Position numbers and translations under genes: made by a program
The notes under the pieces: model-generated
The model's input: the letters and a program-made list of their open reading frames with translations, nothing else
Told to the model about the DNA's origin: nothing
Databases searched by the model: none
Source of the DNA: a bacterium UBP2_UBA2255
GTDB lineage: Bacteria > Edwardsbacteria > AC1 > EtOH8
DNA length: 22,930 nt
Assembly: GCA_002347565.1 (NCBI GenBank)
Contig: DDXR01000066.1
Location: 1-22,930, forward strand
Reading direction: 5' to 3'
In this document: one piece after another, positions 1-7,595 of the stretch
Numbering within the stretch: position 1 is the first letter of the stretch
Layout of the letters: the number at the start of each line of letters is the position of its first letter

Positions 1-209
1 GCCAAGGTCAATACTCCAATGGCAAAGGAACTCATATAAACGGACTGGAGGGGTTCTGGGGCTATCTTAAACGAAAACTAGCGGCCAAGGGTGGTATCCG
101 TCGTGAGCGATTACCGTTGTACCTTGCTGAATATGTGTGGCGATACAATCATCGTGATCTGACCACGGCAGAGAAAACTAAGCTGATAATTTCCAGGCTA
201 AAAGCCTAA
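1..209 (+). CDS. IS1595/ISXO2-type transposase, C-terminal end (5' part outside window)
   Basis: The open frame enters at base 3 and stops at TAA 207-209, giving 68 residues. It contains the H-x-N-G-x-E-x-F-W-G-x-L-K-R block followed by a Y-x-x-E-Y-x-W-R-Y-N-H-R block, which is the C-terminal signature I associate with ISXO2-like DDE transposases of the IS1595 group. The Asn/Glu in the first block would be part of the catalytic or near-catalytic site. Codon use is AT-richer than the rest of the window, consistent with a mobile element. The 5' part and left inverted repeat are outside the window, so I cannot say whether the copy is intact. I could not identify the right inverted repeat or target duplication between 210 and 269. 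Confidence 0.8.
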   Translation, partial: QGQYSNGKGTHINGLEGFWGYLKRKLAAKGGIRRERLPLYLAEYVWRYNHRDLTTAEKTKLIISRLKA

Positions 210-269
210 AATTGACCAATTTCTTGTGGTCGGAATGGTACTTTACCCTAGATCAATTCTCATAAGACG

Positions 270-295
270 AGGGCTGCGGTGATGACCGCAGCCCT
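270..295 (+). terminator. Rho-independent-like terminator after the transposase
   Basis: A perfect 11-bp stem (270-280 with 285-295) closes a GATG loop and is followed on the plus strand by a T-rich but interrupted tract (TTCCTTTG). It lies 60 bases after the transposase stop and just beyond the stop of the minus-strand DUF2007 remnant, so it could serve both convergent units. The plus direction has the better T tract. Confidence 0.65.
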
Positions 296-325
296 TTCCT
301 TTGTTGAACCAATGAAATGAGTTGT

Positions 326-605
326 CTACTTGAGATAGATAAAGAGCATAAACGCGATTGCCCGGGCCAGGCAAATCCATGCGACTATTATAACAGTTTT
401 ATAATCGCTAGAGGTTTGATAACTATTCACAAACTCATCAACAAATCGTCCCGCACGTTCATAATCATCGTCATTTTCAATCCACACAGAAGGGATGCCT
501 TCAAGATTACATTCGTCCCGCACATGAGCCCTGATCCCGTTATTTTCCGAGCACACTCACCAAGAAATGAGCTCTCGTCCTATCTATTCCTATCAATCTT
601 TTCAT
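326..605 (-). pseudogene. DUF2007-like membrane protein, frameshifted
   Basis: Two overlapping minus-strand frames make one recognisable protein. The first starts at ATG 605-603 and reads to the region of 548 (RAHFLVSVL), then stops at 540-542. The second reads from about 548 to TAG 326-328 (NNGIRAHVRDE, then VWIENDDDYERA). Together they match the DUF2007 layout: a short ferredoxin-like domain around an 'L...GI.a.vr.e' core and a 'vWI..edyerA' core. A C-terminal hydrophobic helix follows. The GTG at 556 is preceded directly by an in-frame TGA, so the second frame has no natural N-terminus. Removing one G at about 547-549 would restore a single frame. It is AT-rich, as is the adjacent IS. It could be a true pseudogene or a sequencing error. 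The plus-strand frame over the same bases shows no domain. Confidence 0.6.
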
Positions 606-722
606 CGCCCCACCATTCCACCCTGAGATATTCGATCACTGTTTATTATTCAGATCTTTCCTCTCCCAGCTCCCAATCCTTTTGCTGAAAATCGCATTCG
701 TGGCATTTCCAATGCCTGTTTC

Positions 723-1112
723 TCAATCTCCCGGGCCACAATTATGCCCGAAGTAATCTTCTGAACCAGCCGACATTGTCGTCGGCTTATTCCCCTTGCG
801 CCGCACGGCGAAGGAATACGCGCCCTGTGCCATCAACGCGGCCACGATCACATATACCCACCATGGCATGTTGCGCCCGAACAGGAGGACATAGAGATAC
901 GGCAGAATGCTCGAGAGCAGGAAGACCATGCTCCAACGATTGATCTGCGCCCTCTGTTTTCCGGCGATCGCCCGCATCAGCCGGTAGATCGAAAAATAGA
1001 AAAACGGCGCGCAGGCCGTCATCAGCACCAGGAACAGCACCGGGTCCACTCCGTATCTCGTCCGCGTGGCCTGCAGCCATTGGGACAAGAGCGCCGTGGC
1101 TTGCGGGAGCAT
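723..1112 (-). CDS. Small integral membrane protein, function unknown
   Basis: 129 residues starting at ATG 1112-1110 with GGGAG about ten bases upstream. Three hydrophobic segments are visible at roughly residues 22-45, 60-80 and 83-102. Basic residues lie between the first two (RLMRAIAGKQRAQINR), and the C-terminal tail is hydrophilic with several Gly, Asp and Cys. I do not recognise a family. It is the last gene of the long minus-strand block, 52 bases after the DUF192 gene, so it is probably co-transcribed. I see no convincing terminator after it; the 117 bases between its stop and the DUF2007 remnant hold only a weak GGCATT/AATGCC hairpin without a T tract. The overlapping minus frame at 787-1119 looks like an out-of-frame shadow. 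Confidence 0.7.
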   Translation of the reverse strand: MLPQATALLSQWLQATRTRYGVDPVLFLVLMTACAPFFYFSIYRLMRAIAGKQRAQINRWSMVFLLSSILPYLYVLLFGRNMPWWVYVIVAALMAQGAYSFAVRRKGNKPTTMSAGSEDYFGHNCGPGD

Positions 1113-1164
1113 CGCTCAATATCTCCCGTATCGCGTCATCCGCATGTTTCGCGGGAAATGGAAA

Positions 1165-1632
1165 CTATCGGAACGACAGCGTGTCGCCGGGCTTGACGCC
1201 ATTCTTGTTGAACCATCCCTGGTTGGTCTCGACGGCGTAGCGCGCCGGCCCCCGGGAGACGTAGCGCGGCCCCTCGTCCAGCGGCCGCATCGCCTCGATG
1301 TTGAGGATCCGGAGATCGTCCGACAGGAAGGCGATGTCCAGCGGCAGGTGAGTGTCCTTCATCCAGAACGACAGCCGGTGCGGGTATTCGAACACGAACA
1401 GCATGCCCTCGTCCTCGGGCAGCTCCCGTCTGAACATCAGGCCCCGGGCCCGCATCGCCTCATCGTCGGCGATTTCTATCCATAACGGCACAGAGCCGAC
1501 CGTGACCCGCGTCCGTCCCGGCCGTTCCCCTTCCGCCGGCACGAGCTTCGGACGGTCCGTTCGCCGGCAGCCGCAGGCAGCGGCGAGCAGGACCGGCAGC
1601 AGCGCCAGCAGGATGGCACTGCGCCGCCTCAC
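1165..1632 (-). CDS. DUF192 family exported protein, probable lipoprotein
   Basis: 155 residues from a GTG start at 1632-1630, ten bases after the aldehyde dehydrogenase stop. The N-terminus has arginines and a hydrophobic stretch (residues 7-19) ending in AAAC-G-C, which resembles a lipobox with Cys20. From residue 42 it follows the DUF192 pattern closely: GLMFR (64-68), EGMLFVF (75-81), SFWMKDTHLPLDI (88-100), then a conserved Tyr-x-x-E-x-N-x-G-W-F region and a terminal Gly-Asp turn. DUF192 proteins are short, usually exported beta-rich domains whose biochemical role is not established. Length and motif order are complete. It is probably translated from the same mRNA as the upstream dehydrogenase. 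Confidence 0.85.
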   Translation of the reverse strand: MRRRSAILLALLPVLLAAACGCRRTDRPKLVPAEGERPGRTRVTVGSVPLWIEIADDEAMRARGLMFRRELPEDEGMLFVFEYPHRLSFWMKDTHLPLDIAFLSDDLRILNIEAMRPLDEGPRYVSRGPARYAVETNQGWFNKNGVKPGDTLSFR

Positions 1633-1642
1633 GGTATCCCGA

Positions 1643-3070
1643 TCACCGGCTGCACACCACCATCCGGATGGCCGTCATCTCCTCGATGGCGAAGCGCGCC
1701 CCCTCGCGGCCCAGACCGCTGCCCTTGTTGCCGCCGTACGGCATGTGGTCGAAGCGGACGGTGGGCACGTCGTTGATCGCGATGCCGCCGACATCGATCT
1801 GGCGCACGGCCCGCAGCGCCCGGCCGATGTCGCTGGTGAACACGCCGGCCTGCAGCCCGTACTCGCTGTCCTCCACCCGGCGGATGCCCTCGTCGAAGGA
1901 ATCGACCTTCTCGATCATCACCACGGGGCCGAAGACCTCCTCGCGCGCGATCCGCATGCCCCGCGCGGTTCCGGTGACCACGGTGGGCGCTATCACGTTC
2001 TGCTCGCGGACATTGCCGGCCAGGATCTTCGCGCCCTGATCCTTCGCCTCGGCGATCACTGCCATGATGCGGTCGGCCTCGGACGCTGAGATCACCGGTC
2101 CGATGTCGGTATCCCTGTCCGCCGGGTTGCCCAGCTTGAGTTTCGCGGTCTCGGCCAGCATCAGTTCGAGAAACCGGTCGTGGACCGCGGCATGGACGAA
2201 GATCCGCTGCACCGAAATGCAGACCTGTCCCTGGTTGTAGAACGCGCCGAACACGCAGCGCTTGGCCGCGGCGGCCAGGTCGGGGACGGACTGGTCGACC
2301 GCCACCCCGCAGTTGCCGCCCAGCTCCATCGTGATCTTTTTCAACCCGGACCGGCGGATGATCCGCTCGCCCACGGCGCGGCTGCCGGTGAAGCTGATCT
2401 TGGAGACCCGGGGATCGGACACCAGGGGATCGCCCACAGCCTCGCCGGAACCAGGCAGACAGCTGATCGCGCCAGCCGGCAGCCCCGCCTCGACGAACGC
2501 CCGGACGAGTTCGATCCCCGACAGCGGGGTGGCCGATGCCGGCTTCAGGATCACCGGGCAGCCGGCCGCCACGGCCGGGCCCAGCTTGTGCGCGGCCAGG
2601 TTCAGCGGGAAGTTGAACGGCGAGATGGCCGCGACCACGCCAACGGGAAAGCGCTCGTAAAATCCGAACTTGCCGGCGCCGGACCGCGCGGCGTCCAGCG
2701 GCACGGTCTCGCCGTGCACCCGCTTGGCCTCCTCGGCGCAGTACTCCAGGTTCTCCACCGTGCGCTCGACCTCGAAGGCCGCGTACTTGAGGGGCTTGCC
2801 GGCCTCGCGGGCGATGGTCACCGCCAGGCGGTCCTTCCCTGCGTCAAGGATGCCCGCCGCGGTGCGGATGATGGTCGAGCGCCGGTAAGCCGATAGCTCT
2901 TGCATCGCCACCCGGGCAGCGTGGGCTGACGCGATCGCCCGTTCAATGTCCTCCAGCCCGGGAGTGCAGGCCTCGGCAATCGTTTCGCCCGAGTATTTGT
3001 CGCGGACCTCGATCGCCCGGGTGCCGGAATGCTCCTCGCCGGCGACGATCATCGGATAGCGTTCGGCCAT
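1643..3070 (-). CDS. NAD(P)-dependent aldehyde dehydrogenase
   Basis: 475 residues, normal length for the ALDH superfamily, which oxidises aldehydes to acids. All core elements are visible: PFNFPLN with Asn153, Lys176 in ILKPAS, the FTGS cofactor loop (227-230), general base Glu249 in MELGGN, and nucleophile Cys284 in GQVCIS. The closest subgroup by eye is the lactaldehyde/glycolaldehyde or non-phosphorylating GAPDH-like branch, but substrate cannot be read from sequence. Start is ATG 3070 with GAGGAG eight bases upstream. It follows the Mpv17-like membrane protein by eight bases. Position in a block with succinyl-CoA synthetase and a hydroxyacid dehydrogenase suggests central carbon metabolism, which is inference. 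Confidence 0.92.
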   Translation of the reverse strand: MAERYPMIVAGEEHSGTRAIEVRDKYSGETIAEACTPGLEDIERAIASAHAARVAMQELSAYRRSTIIRTAAGILDAGKDRLAVTIAREAGKPLKYAAFEVERTVENLEYCAEEAKRVHGETVPLDAARSGAGKFGFYERFPVGVVAAISPFNFPLNLAAHKLGPAVAAGCPVILKPASATPLSGIELVRAFVEAGLPAGAISCLPGSGEAVGDPLVSDPRVSKISFTGSRAVGERIIRRSGLKKITMELGGNCGVAVDQSVPDLAAAAKRCVFGAFYNQGQVCISVQRIFVHAAVHDRFLELMLAETAKLKLGNPADRDTDIGPVISASEADRIMAVIAEAKDQGAKILAGNVREQNVIAPTVVTGTARGMRIAREEVFGPVVMIEKVDSFDEGIRRVEDSEYGLQAGVFTSDIGRALRAVRQIDVGGIAINDVPTVRFDHMPYGGNKGSGLGREGARFAIEEMTAIRMVVCSR

Positions 3071-3078
3071 CGTGCTCC

Positions 3079-3732
3079 TCAGTCAATGGTTCGCGTGGCG
3101 GACAGCCGCCTGGCGACGCCCAGGATCAGCCCCAGCGCGATCGCCAGCAGCGCGGCCCCCAGCACCCGGTATTCCGGGGGCAGCATGAAGTTGACCGCCT
3201 GGGCCGGCAGCCAGAACCACACCAGCGACCAGCCCACCACCGTCAGCATGTTGCGCCAGTCGATGCCGGCATAGGTCGCCACCACCGGCCAGCGCGAGAA
3301 CAGCTTGCCGTTATCGATCAGCGTGTCGATGAAGCGGTGGAACGACATGAACAGGAAGGCGAAGAAAAACTGCAGGAAGAACGATTTCCAGAAGGCCGCC
3401 GCCGGCGCACAGCCCCGGCCGGGCAGCAGGCCCTGGGCCAGCATCCCGTCCACCCCGTGCGAAAACAGCGGGATGGCCAGCGCGAACATCAGGCCGTAGC
3501 AGGCCCAGGCCAGCGCCCGCTGGTGCAGCCGCACGCCCCTCACTTTCCATCTGCCGGAGACGACCTTCCACGACAGCAGCTCGCCCATCGTGCCCAGCAG
3601 GGCGAACTTGGCCATGCCCAGCAGCAGCGGGTGGGCGCGGGTGGCCGCGACGAACGCCTCGCGCGACGCGGGGAGCGCCAGCATCGCTACGACCGCGGCC
3701 AGCAACAGGGACCAGGCCAGCGTGATCAGCAT
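3079..3732 (-). CDS. Polytopic membrane protein with an Mpv17/PMP22-like C-terminal motif
   Basis: 217 residues with about five hydrophobic segments (roughly 3-22, 36-50, 74-92, 113-135 and 184-205) and a further hydrophobic stretch near 155-172. The C-terminal half has a W-x-L-P-A-Q-A-x-N-F-x-x-P-P-x-x-R stretch, which resembles the 'WP.Q..NF..vP...R' signature of the Mpv17/PMP22 family. Those proteins are best known from eukaryotic organelle membranes. The N-terminal half does not match that family convincingly, so the assignment is tentative. No catalytic residues are evident. It sits 16 bases after the DUF2721 gene and 8 bases before the aldehyde dehydrogenase, so it is almost certainly in the same transcript. 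Confidence 0.65.
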   Translation of the reverse strand: MLITLAWSLLLAAVVAMLALPASREAFVAATRAHPLLLGMAKFALLGTMGELLSWKVVSGRWKVRGVRLHQRALAWACYGLMFALAIPLFSHGVDGMLAQGLLPGRGCAPAAAFWKSFFLQFFFAFLFMSFHRFIDTLIDNGKLFSRWPVVATYAGIDWRNMLTVVGWSLVWFWLPAQAVNFMLPPEYRVLGAALLAIALGLILGVARRLSATRTID

Positions 3733-3748
3733 CGCGGCGGATCCGCCG

Positions 3749-4225
3749 TCATGCGGCCTCGCTGATCTCGATCATCACGATGCGGTAGCCGTGCCACACC
3801 TCGCGGGCGGCGAAGCCCACGCCGCAGAGCACCGTGATCACCCCGGCCGTGAAGGCACCAAGGATCAGCCACTCCACCGGCCGGCTGGCGGCCAGCAGCC
3901 GCAGCCCGATGAACAGCGACGAGAAGATGAAGAACGCCACCGACAGCGAGTAGCAGAACACGGCGTTGCGCACCAGCTTCAGGCGGACCAGCGACTTGTC
4001 CAGCTGCGCGCTGACGCTGTCCAGCCGGACCATCGCCGGGCCATCCACCGGATTATCCTTGGCGGACTTGATGCGCCGCCACTCCTCGGACAGCAGCCGG
4101 ATGCGGGTGACCACCATCGAGTACTTGTTGTTCATCCCCAGGATCAGCAGGCCGCAGGCCGAGATCATCAGGCCCGGCGCCAGCATCGCCTGGATGACGT
4201 TGACCACCGAGATCATGGCGTCCAT
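3749..4225 (-). CDS. DUF2721 family membrane protein
   Basis: 158 residues. The N-terminal part (VIQAMLAPGLMISACGLLILGMNNKYS) followed by a basic helix (VVTRIRLLSEEWRRIK) matches the DUF2721 pattern: an amphipathic/TM start, a TM helix, then a charged cytoplasmic segment with R-I-R. Two further TM helices lie at about 90-110 and 118-140. The function of the family is not known. The start used is ATG 4225-4223, one base after the sucD stop at 4227-4229; Met4 is an alternative start with nearly the same protein. The near-zero gap suggests translational coupling to sucD. Confidence 0.8.
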   Translation of the reverse strand: MDAMISVVNVIQAMLAPGLMISACGLLILGMNNKYSMVVTRIRLLSEEWRRIKSAKDNPVDGPAMVRLDSVSAQLDKSLVRLKLVRNAVFCYSLSVAFFIFSSLFIGLRLLAASRPVEWLILGAFTAGVITVLCGVGFAAREVWHGYRIVMIEISEAA

Positions 4226-4226
4226 C

Positions 4227-5117
<891 letters not shown>

Positions 5118-5129
5118 ATAAACTCCTTT

Positions 5130-5366
5130 GACCTAACCCCTATTTCCCCTTCCCCGCGGTGGAAGGGGTAGTCAAGGTACTGATGGTTTCTTCCAGCCTC
5201 TGCTTAACCAACTTTGGCTGCTTGAGTAATTCTTGGTTGGAAAAACGAAGGATAGTTCGGAGTTGACTTTCTGCCGCGAAAGAAGAAATGTCCTCATAAA
5301 AACGATTTTCACTTTTAACCTGTTGCACATCCCTCGCCCCGCGGGAGAGGGACAAAGGGTGAGGTC
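5130..5366 (-). mobile_element. MITE-like element with terminal inverted repeats, derived from a DUF559 element
   Basis: The ends match as an inverted repeat: 5130-5139 reads GACCTAACCC and the complement of 5357-5366 reads GACCTCACCC. Each arm (5130-5168 and 5331-5366) also folds on itself, with a CCCCTTCC/GGAAGGGG type and a CCCTC/GAGGG type hairpin around a GCGG core. The core on the minus strand encodes a short piece at 5173-5262 that resembles the C-terminus of DUF559 (Vsr-like) endonuclease-fold proteins, including LRFSNQELLKQP. The start and catalytic part of DUF559 are absent, so this looks like an internally deleted, non-autonomous copy. It is AT-richer inside than its neighbours. 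No target duplication was evident. It begins three bases beyond the lipoprotein stop and ends 12 bases before the sucD start. Confidence 0.6.
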
Positions 5367-5368
5367 CT

Positions 5369-5794
5369 CTATTCGAACGACGACGGGTTGGGTGCGATCT
5401 TGAGGGTCTTGCCGACCCGCACCAGGACGATGCTGGAGGAGGCGTACCCGACCTTGACGTCGACATGGATGTGGCCATCGTGCTCGCGCTCGCCGGCGTA
5501 CTTGGTGTCCCGCCAGGCCGCGACCCAGCGGCTTTCCTCCTTCATTTCGTCCTTCAGGGCGCGCACCAGGGAATCGCGGTGGAACGTCCGCAGTTCCTCC
5601 CGGATGTACTCGGGCAGGACCGTCTGCCCGGAATCCTCGGCGCACAGGGTCATCTCGGCCACCGCCTTGGCGTCATCGAAGTAGTAGGCCTTGGCGTGCT
5701 TCTTAACGAAGTCCTCGGCCGTGGTGGCCTTGGTGGACGTGCATCCGGCGACGGCGAGCAGCACCGCGGGGAGTAGTGCGATCCACGATCTCAT
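5369..5794 (-). CDS. Small lipoprotein between sucC and sucD, function unknown
   Basis: 141 residues starting at ATG 5794-5792, which overlaps the sucC stop (5793-5791) as ATGA. A typical lipoprotein signal is present: MRSW, a hydrophobic run, then V-A-G-C with the lipidated Cys at residue 18. The mature part is charged, with DFVKKHAKAYYFDD, paired acidic/basic helices and a C-terminal beta-like stretch (HIHVDVKVGY, IVLVRVGKTLKI). This resembles DUF4878/NTF2-like lipoproteins in general layout, but I cannot assign a family. Translational coupling to sucC is clear. The stop lies immediately next to the inverted-repeat element, so the native 3' end of the gene may have been altered by the insertion. 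Confidence 0.8.
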   Translation of the reverse strand: MRSWIALLPAVLLAVAGCTSTKATTAEDFVKKHAKAYYFDDAKAVAEMTLCAEDSGQTVLPEYIREELRTFHRDSLVRALKDEMKEESRWVAAWRDTKYAGEREHDGHIHVDVKVGYASSSIVLVRVGKTLKIAPNPSSFE

Positions 5795-6972
5795 GGCCGT
5801 CCTTTTCGCTGCTGTTGCGTTTCCCTCACGATCCGCTGCGCCGCCTCGGCCATCGAACCGGCGGGGATGATCTTGAGGCCCGAGGCGGCCAGGATCGTTC
5901 TGGCCGGCTCCACGTTGGTGCCGTCCAGCCGCGCCACGATCGGAACTTTGACGCCCAGCGTGCGCGAGGCCGCCACGATCCCCTCGGCGATCACGTCGCA
6001 CTTCATGATGCCGCCGAAAATGTTGACCAGGATGCCCTTCACGTTGGGATCGGACAAAATGATCTTGAAGGCCTCGGTCACCTTGTCGGTGGAGGCCGTG
6101 CCGCCCACGTCCAGGAAGTTGGCCGGGCTGCCGCCGTGGTGCTTGACGATGTCCATGGTGGCCATGGCCAGCCCGGCGCCGTTGACCAGGCAGCCGATGG
6201 TGCCGTCCAGCTTGATGTAGTTGAGGTCGTGGCGCGCGGCGCGGACCTCGTCGGGGTCTTCCTCGTGGACGTCGCGCAGGGCGGCGATCTCGGGGTGCCG
6301 CGCCAGGCCGTTGTCGTCGAAGGTGACCTTGGCGTCCAGCGCCCACAGCGAGCCGTCGGCCGCGCGCACCAGCGGGTTGATCTCGACCAGCGAGGCGTCC
6401 TTTTCGGTGAACAGCCGGAACATCCCGGCCATCACCATGCCCAGCTGCCTGGCCGGCGCGCCCGTGAACCCCAGCCGTCGGGCCATCTCCGCGCCGTGGT
6501 AGGGCCGGTAGCCGGCGATCGGGTCGACGTGGACCCGGGCGATCTTCTGCGGCGACTCGGTAGCGACCTTCTCGATCTCCACGCCGCCCTCGGTCGAGCC
6601 TATGAACACGTAGTCCGCGGCCGTGCGGTCGGCCAGCAGGCCCAGGTAGTACTCTTTGGCGATGTCCGTGTCCTCGGCGATCATCACCGCCCGCACCAGC
6701 TTACCCTTGGGACCGGTCTGGGGCGTGACCAGCGTCATGCCCAGTATGGCTGAGGCATACTTGACCGCCTCGTCCTTTGATTTGGCCAGCTTGACGCCGC
6801 CGGCCTTGCCCCGGCCGCCGGTGTGGGCCTGGGCCTTGACGATCCAGGGCGGGCCGGGCAGCGCGCCCAGTTTTTGCTCGACCTCAGATGCCGCGGTGAC
6901 GGCGAAGTCCGGCTTGACCGGCACGCCATACTCCCGCAGCAGCTGTCGCGCCTGGTACTCGTGGATGTTCAT
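5791..6972 (-). CDS. sucC: Succinyl-CoA synthetase, beta subunit (ATP-grasp)
   Basis: 393 residues, normal length. The N-terminus (MNIHEYQARQLLREYGVPV) is diagnostic of SucC. The ATP-grasp lysine region (WIVKAQAHTGGRGKAGG) follows at about 44-60, then VEINPL in the metal-binding region. The C-terminal ligase domain shows NGAGLAMATMD and NIFGGIMKCD. Specificity for ATP or GTP cannot be told reliably by eye. It pairs with sucD at 4227-5117 although a lipoprotein and a miniature element intervene. The start ATG at 6972-6970 has only a weak purine-rich stretch upstream. The gene begins 34 bases after the stop of the gene at 7007-7579. Confidence 0.96.
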   Translation of the reverse strand: MNIHEYQARQLLREYGVPVKPDFAVTAASEVEQKLGALPGPPWIVKAQAHTGGRGKAGGVKLAKSKDEAVKYASAILGMTLVTPQTGPKGKLVRAVMIAEDTDIAKEYYLGLLADRTAADYVFIGSTEGGVEIEKVATESPQKIARVHVDPIAGYRPYHGAEMARRLGFTGAPARQLGMVMAGMFRLFTEKDASLVEINPLVRAADGSLWALDAKVTFDDNGLARHPEIAALRDVHEEDPDEVRAARHDLNYIKLDGTIGCLVNGAGLAMATMDIVKHHGGSPANFLDVGGTASTDKVTEAFKIILSDPNVKGILVNIFGGIMKCDVIAEGIVAASRTLGVKVPIVARLDGTNVEPARTILAASGLKIIPAGSMAEAAQRIVRETQQQRKGRP

Positions 6973-7006
6973 GGTGTTCGATCTTGAATGTTTACGCCGC
7001 TGATCC

Positions 7007-7579
7007 TTATAGAGCCAACTTTCGGATGACCGTCGCCTGTTTATCGCTTATAATTTCTACCAGTTCGTTCTGATGATGGGATCCGTTGAAGTATCTCCTG
7101 GCGCATTCCCTGGCGAATCGGATATTGTGGCTTTCTTCGAACGCTTCAAGTGCGTCATCATATATATGCATGTCGAATCGTTGAGGCGCGTCATCCTCGA
7201 CCTCAATTTCGAACATGCCGACGTTCTCATTCGCGTCTCCCGGTTCCACATAATCCTCTTTATACAGCTTCCGGCAACTGTCCAGATTGTCATAATAGAA
7301 GATGCTTCCAATCCTGCTGTGGCGATCGGGGAATTCCCGCTTTCTGACATGCTCAAAAACGGCCTCCGTGGACCACTTGGCGTAGTTGGACCACTCCCGC
7401 ATCCGGTGCTTCCGCATCACCGCCCGCAGGTAGCGGGCCTCGATCAGCATCATCTCGAACTCAGGATCACCCTTGTCGAGCGCCATCAGGAACGGCTCCA
7501 CCAGGGTGTCGATCCTGTTGAAATTGTTGATCAGCGTCATGCCCTCGCGCAATGAAACGCCAATGTGATACAGTCTCAT
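7007..7579 (-). CDS. Unrecognised protein, possibly DUF2441-like
   Basis: 190 residues from ATG 7579-7577; a TTG at 7630 would add 17 residues but overlaps the upstream gene. It opens with RLYHIG and contains a long charged helix (LMALDKGDPEFEMMLIEARYLRAV) and then AVFEHVRKREFPDRHSRIGSIF. This last block resembles the 'E..FE.vR...fP..pSR..s.f' pattern I associate with DUF2441, but the match is uncertain. No signal peptide, TM helix or catalytic motif is evident. Its base composition is clearly AT-richer (about half G+C) than the flanking sucC and dehydrogenase genes, so it may be acquired. The 16 bases to the upstream stop hold no good Shine-Dalgarno, so it may depend on coupling. Confidence 0.65.
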   Translation of the reverse strand: MRLYHIGVSLREGMTLINNFNRIDTLVEPFLMALDKGDPEFEMMLIEARYLRAVMRKHRMREWSNYAKWSTEAVFEHVRKREFPDRHSRIGSIFYYDNLDSCRKLYKEDYVEPGDANENVGMFEIEVEDDAPQRFDMHIYDDALEAFEESHNIRFARECARRYFNGSHHQNELVEIISDKQATVIRKLAL

Positions 7580-7595
7580 GTCGGATACTTTGTCG

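Noticed and set aside
421..445. Single DnaA-box-like CTATTCACA
   Set aside because: One 8/9 match inside an AT-rich coding remnant, with no companions.
317..688. Plus-strand 123-codon frame near the left end
   Set aside because: No domain-like pattern; it is antisense to the DUF2007-like gene, whose two frames give a recognisable protein.
5369..6346. Minus-strand 325-codon frame extending the lipoprotein into sucC
   Set aside because: The N-terminal half is an off-frame translation of sucC; the lipoprotein has its own start and signal peptide at 5794.
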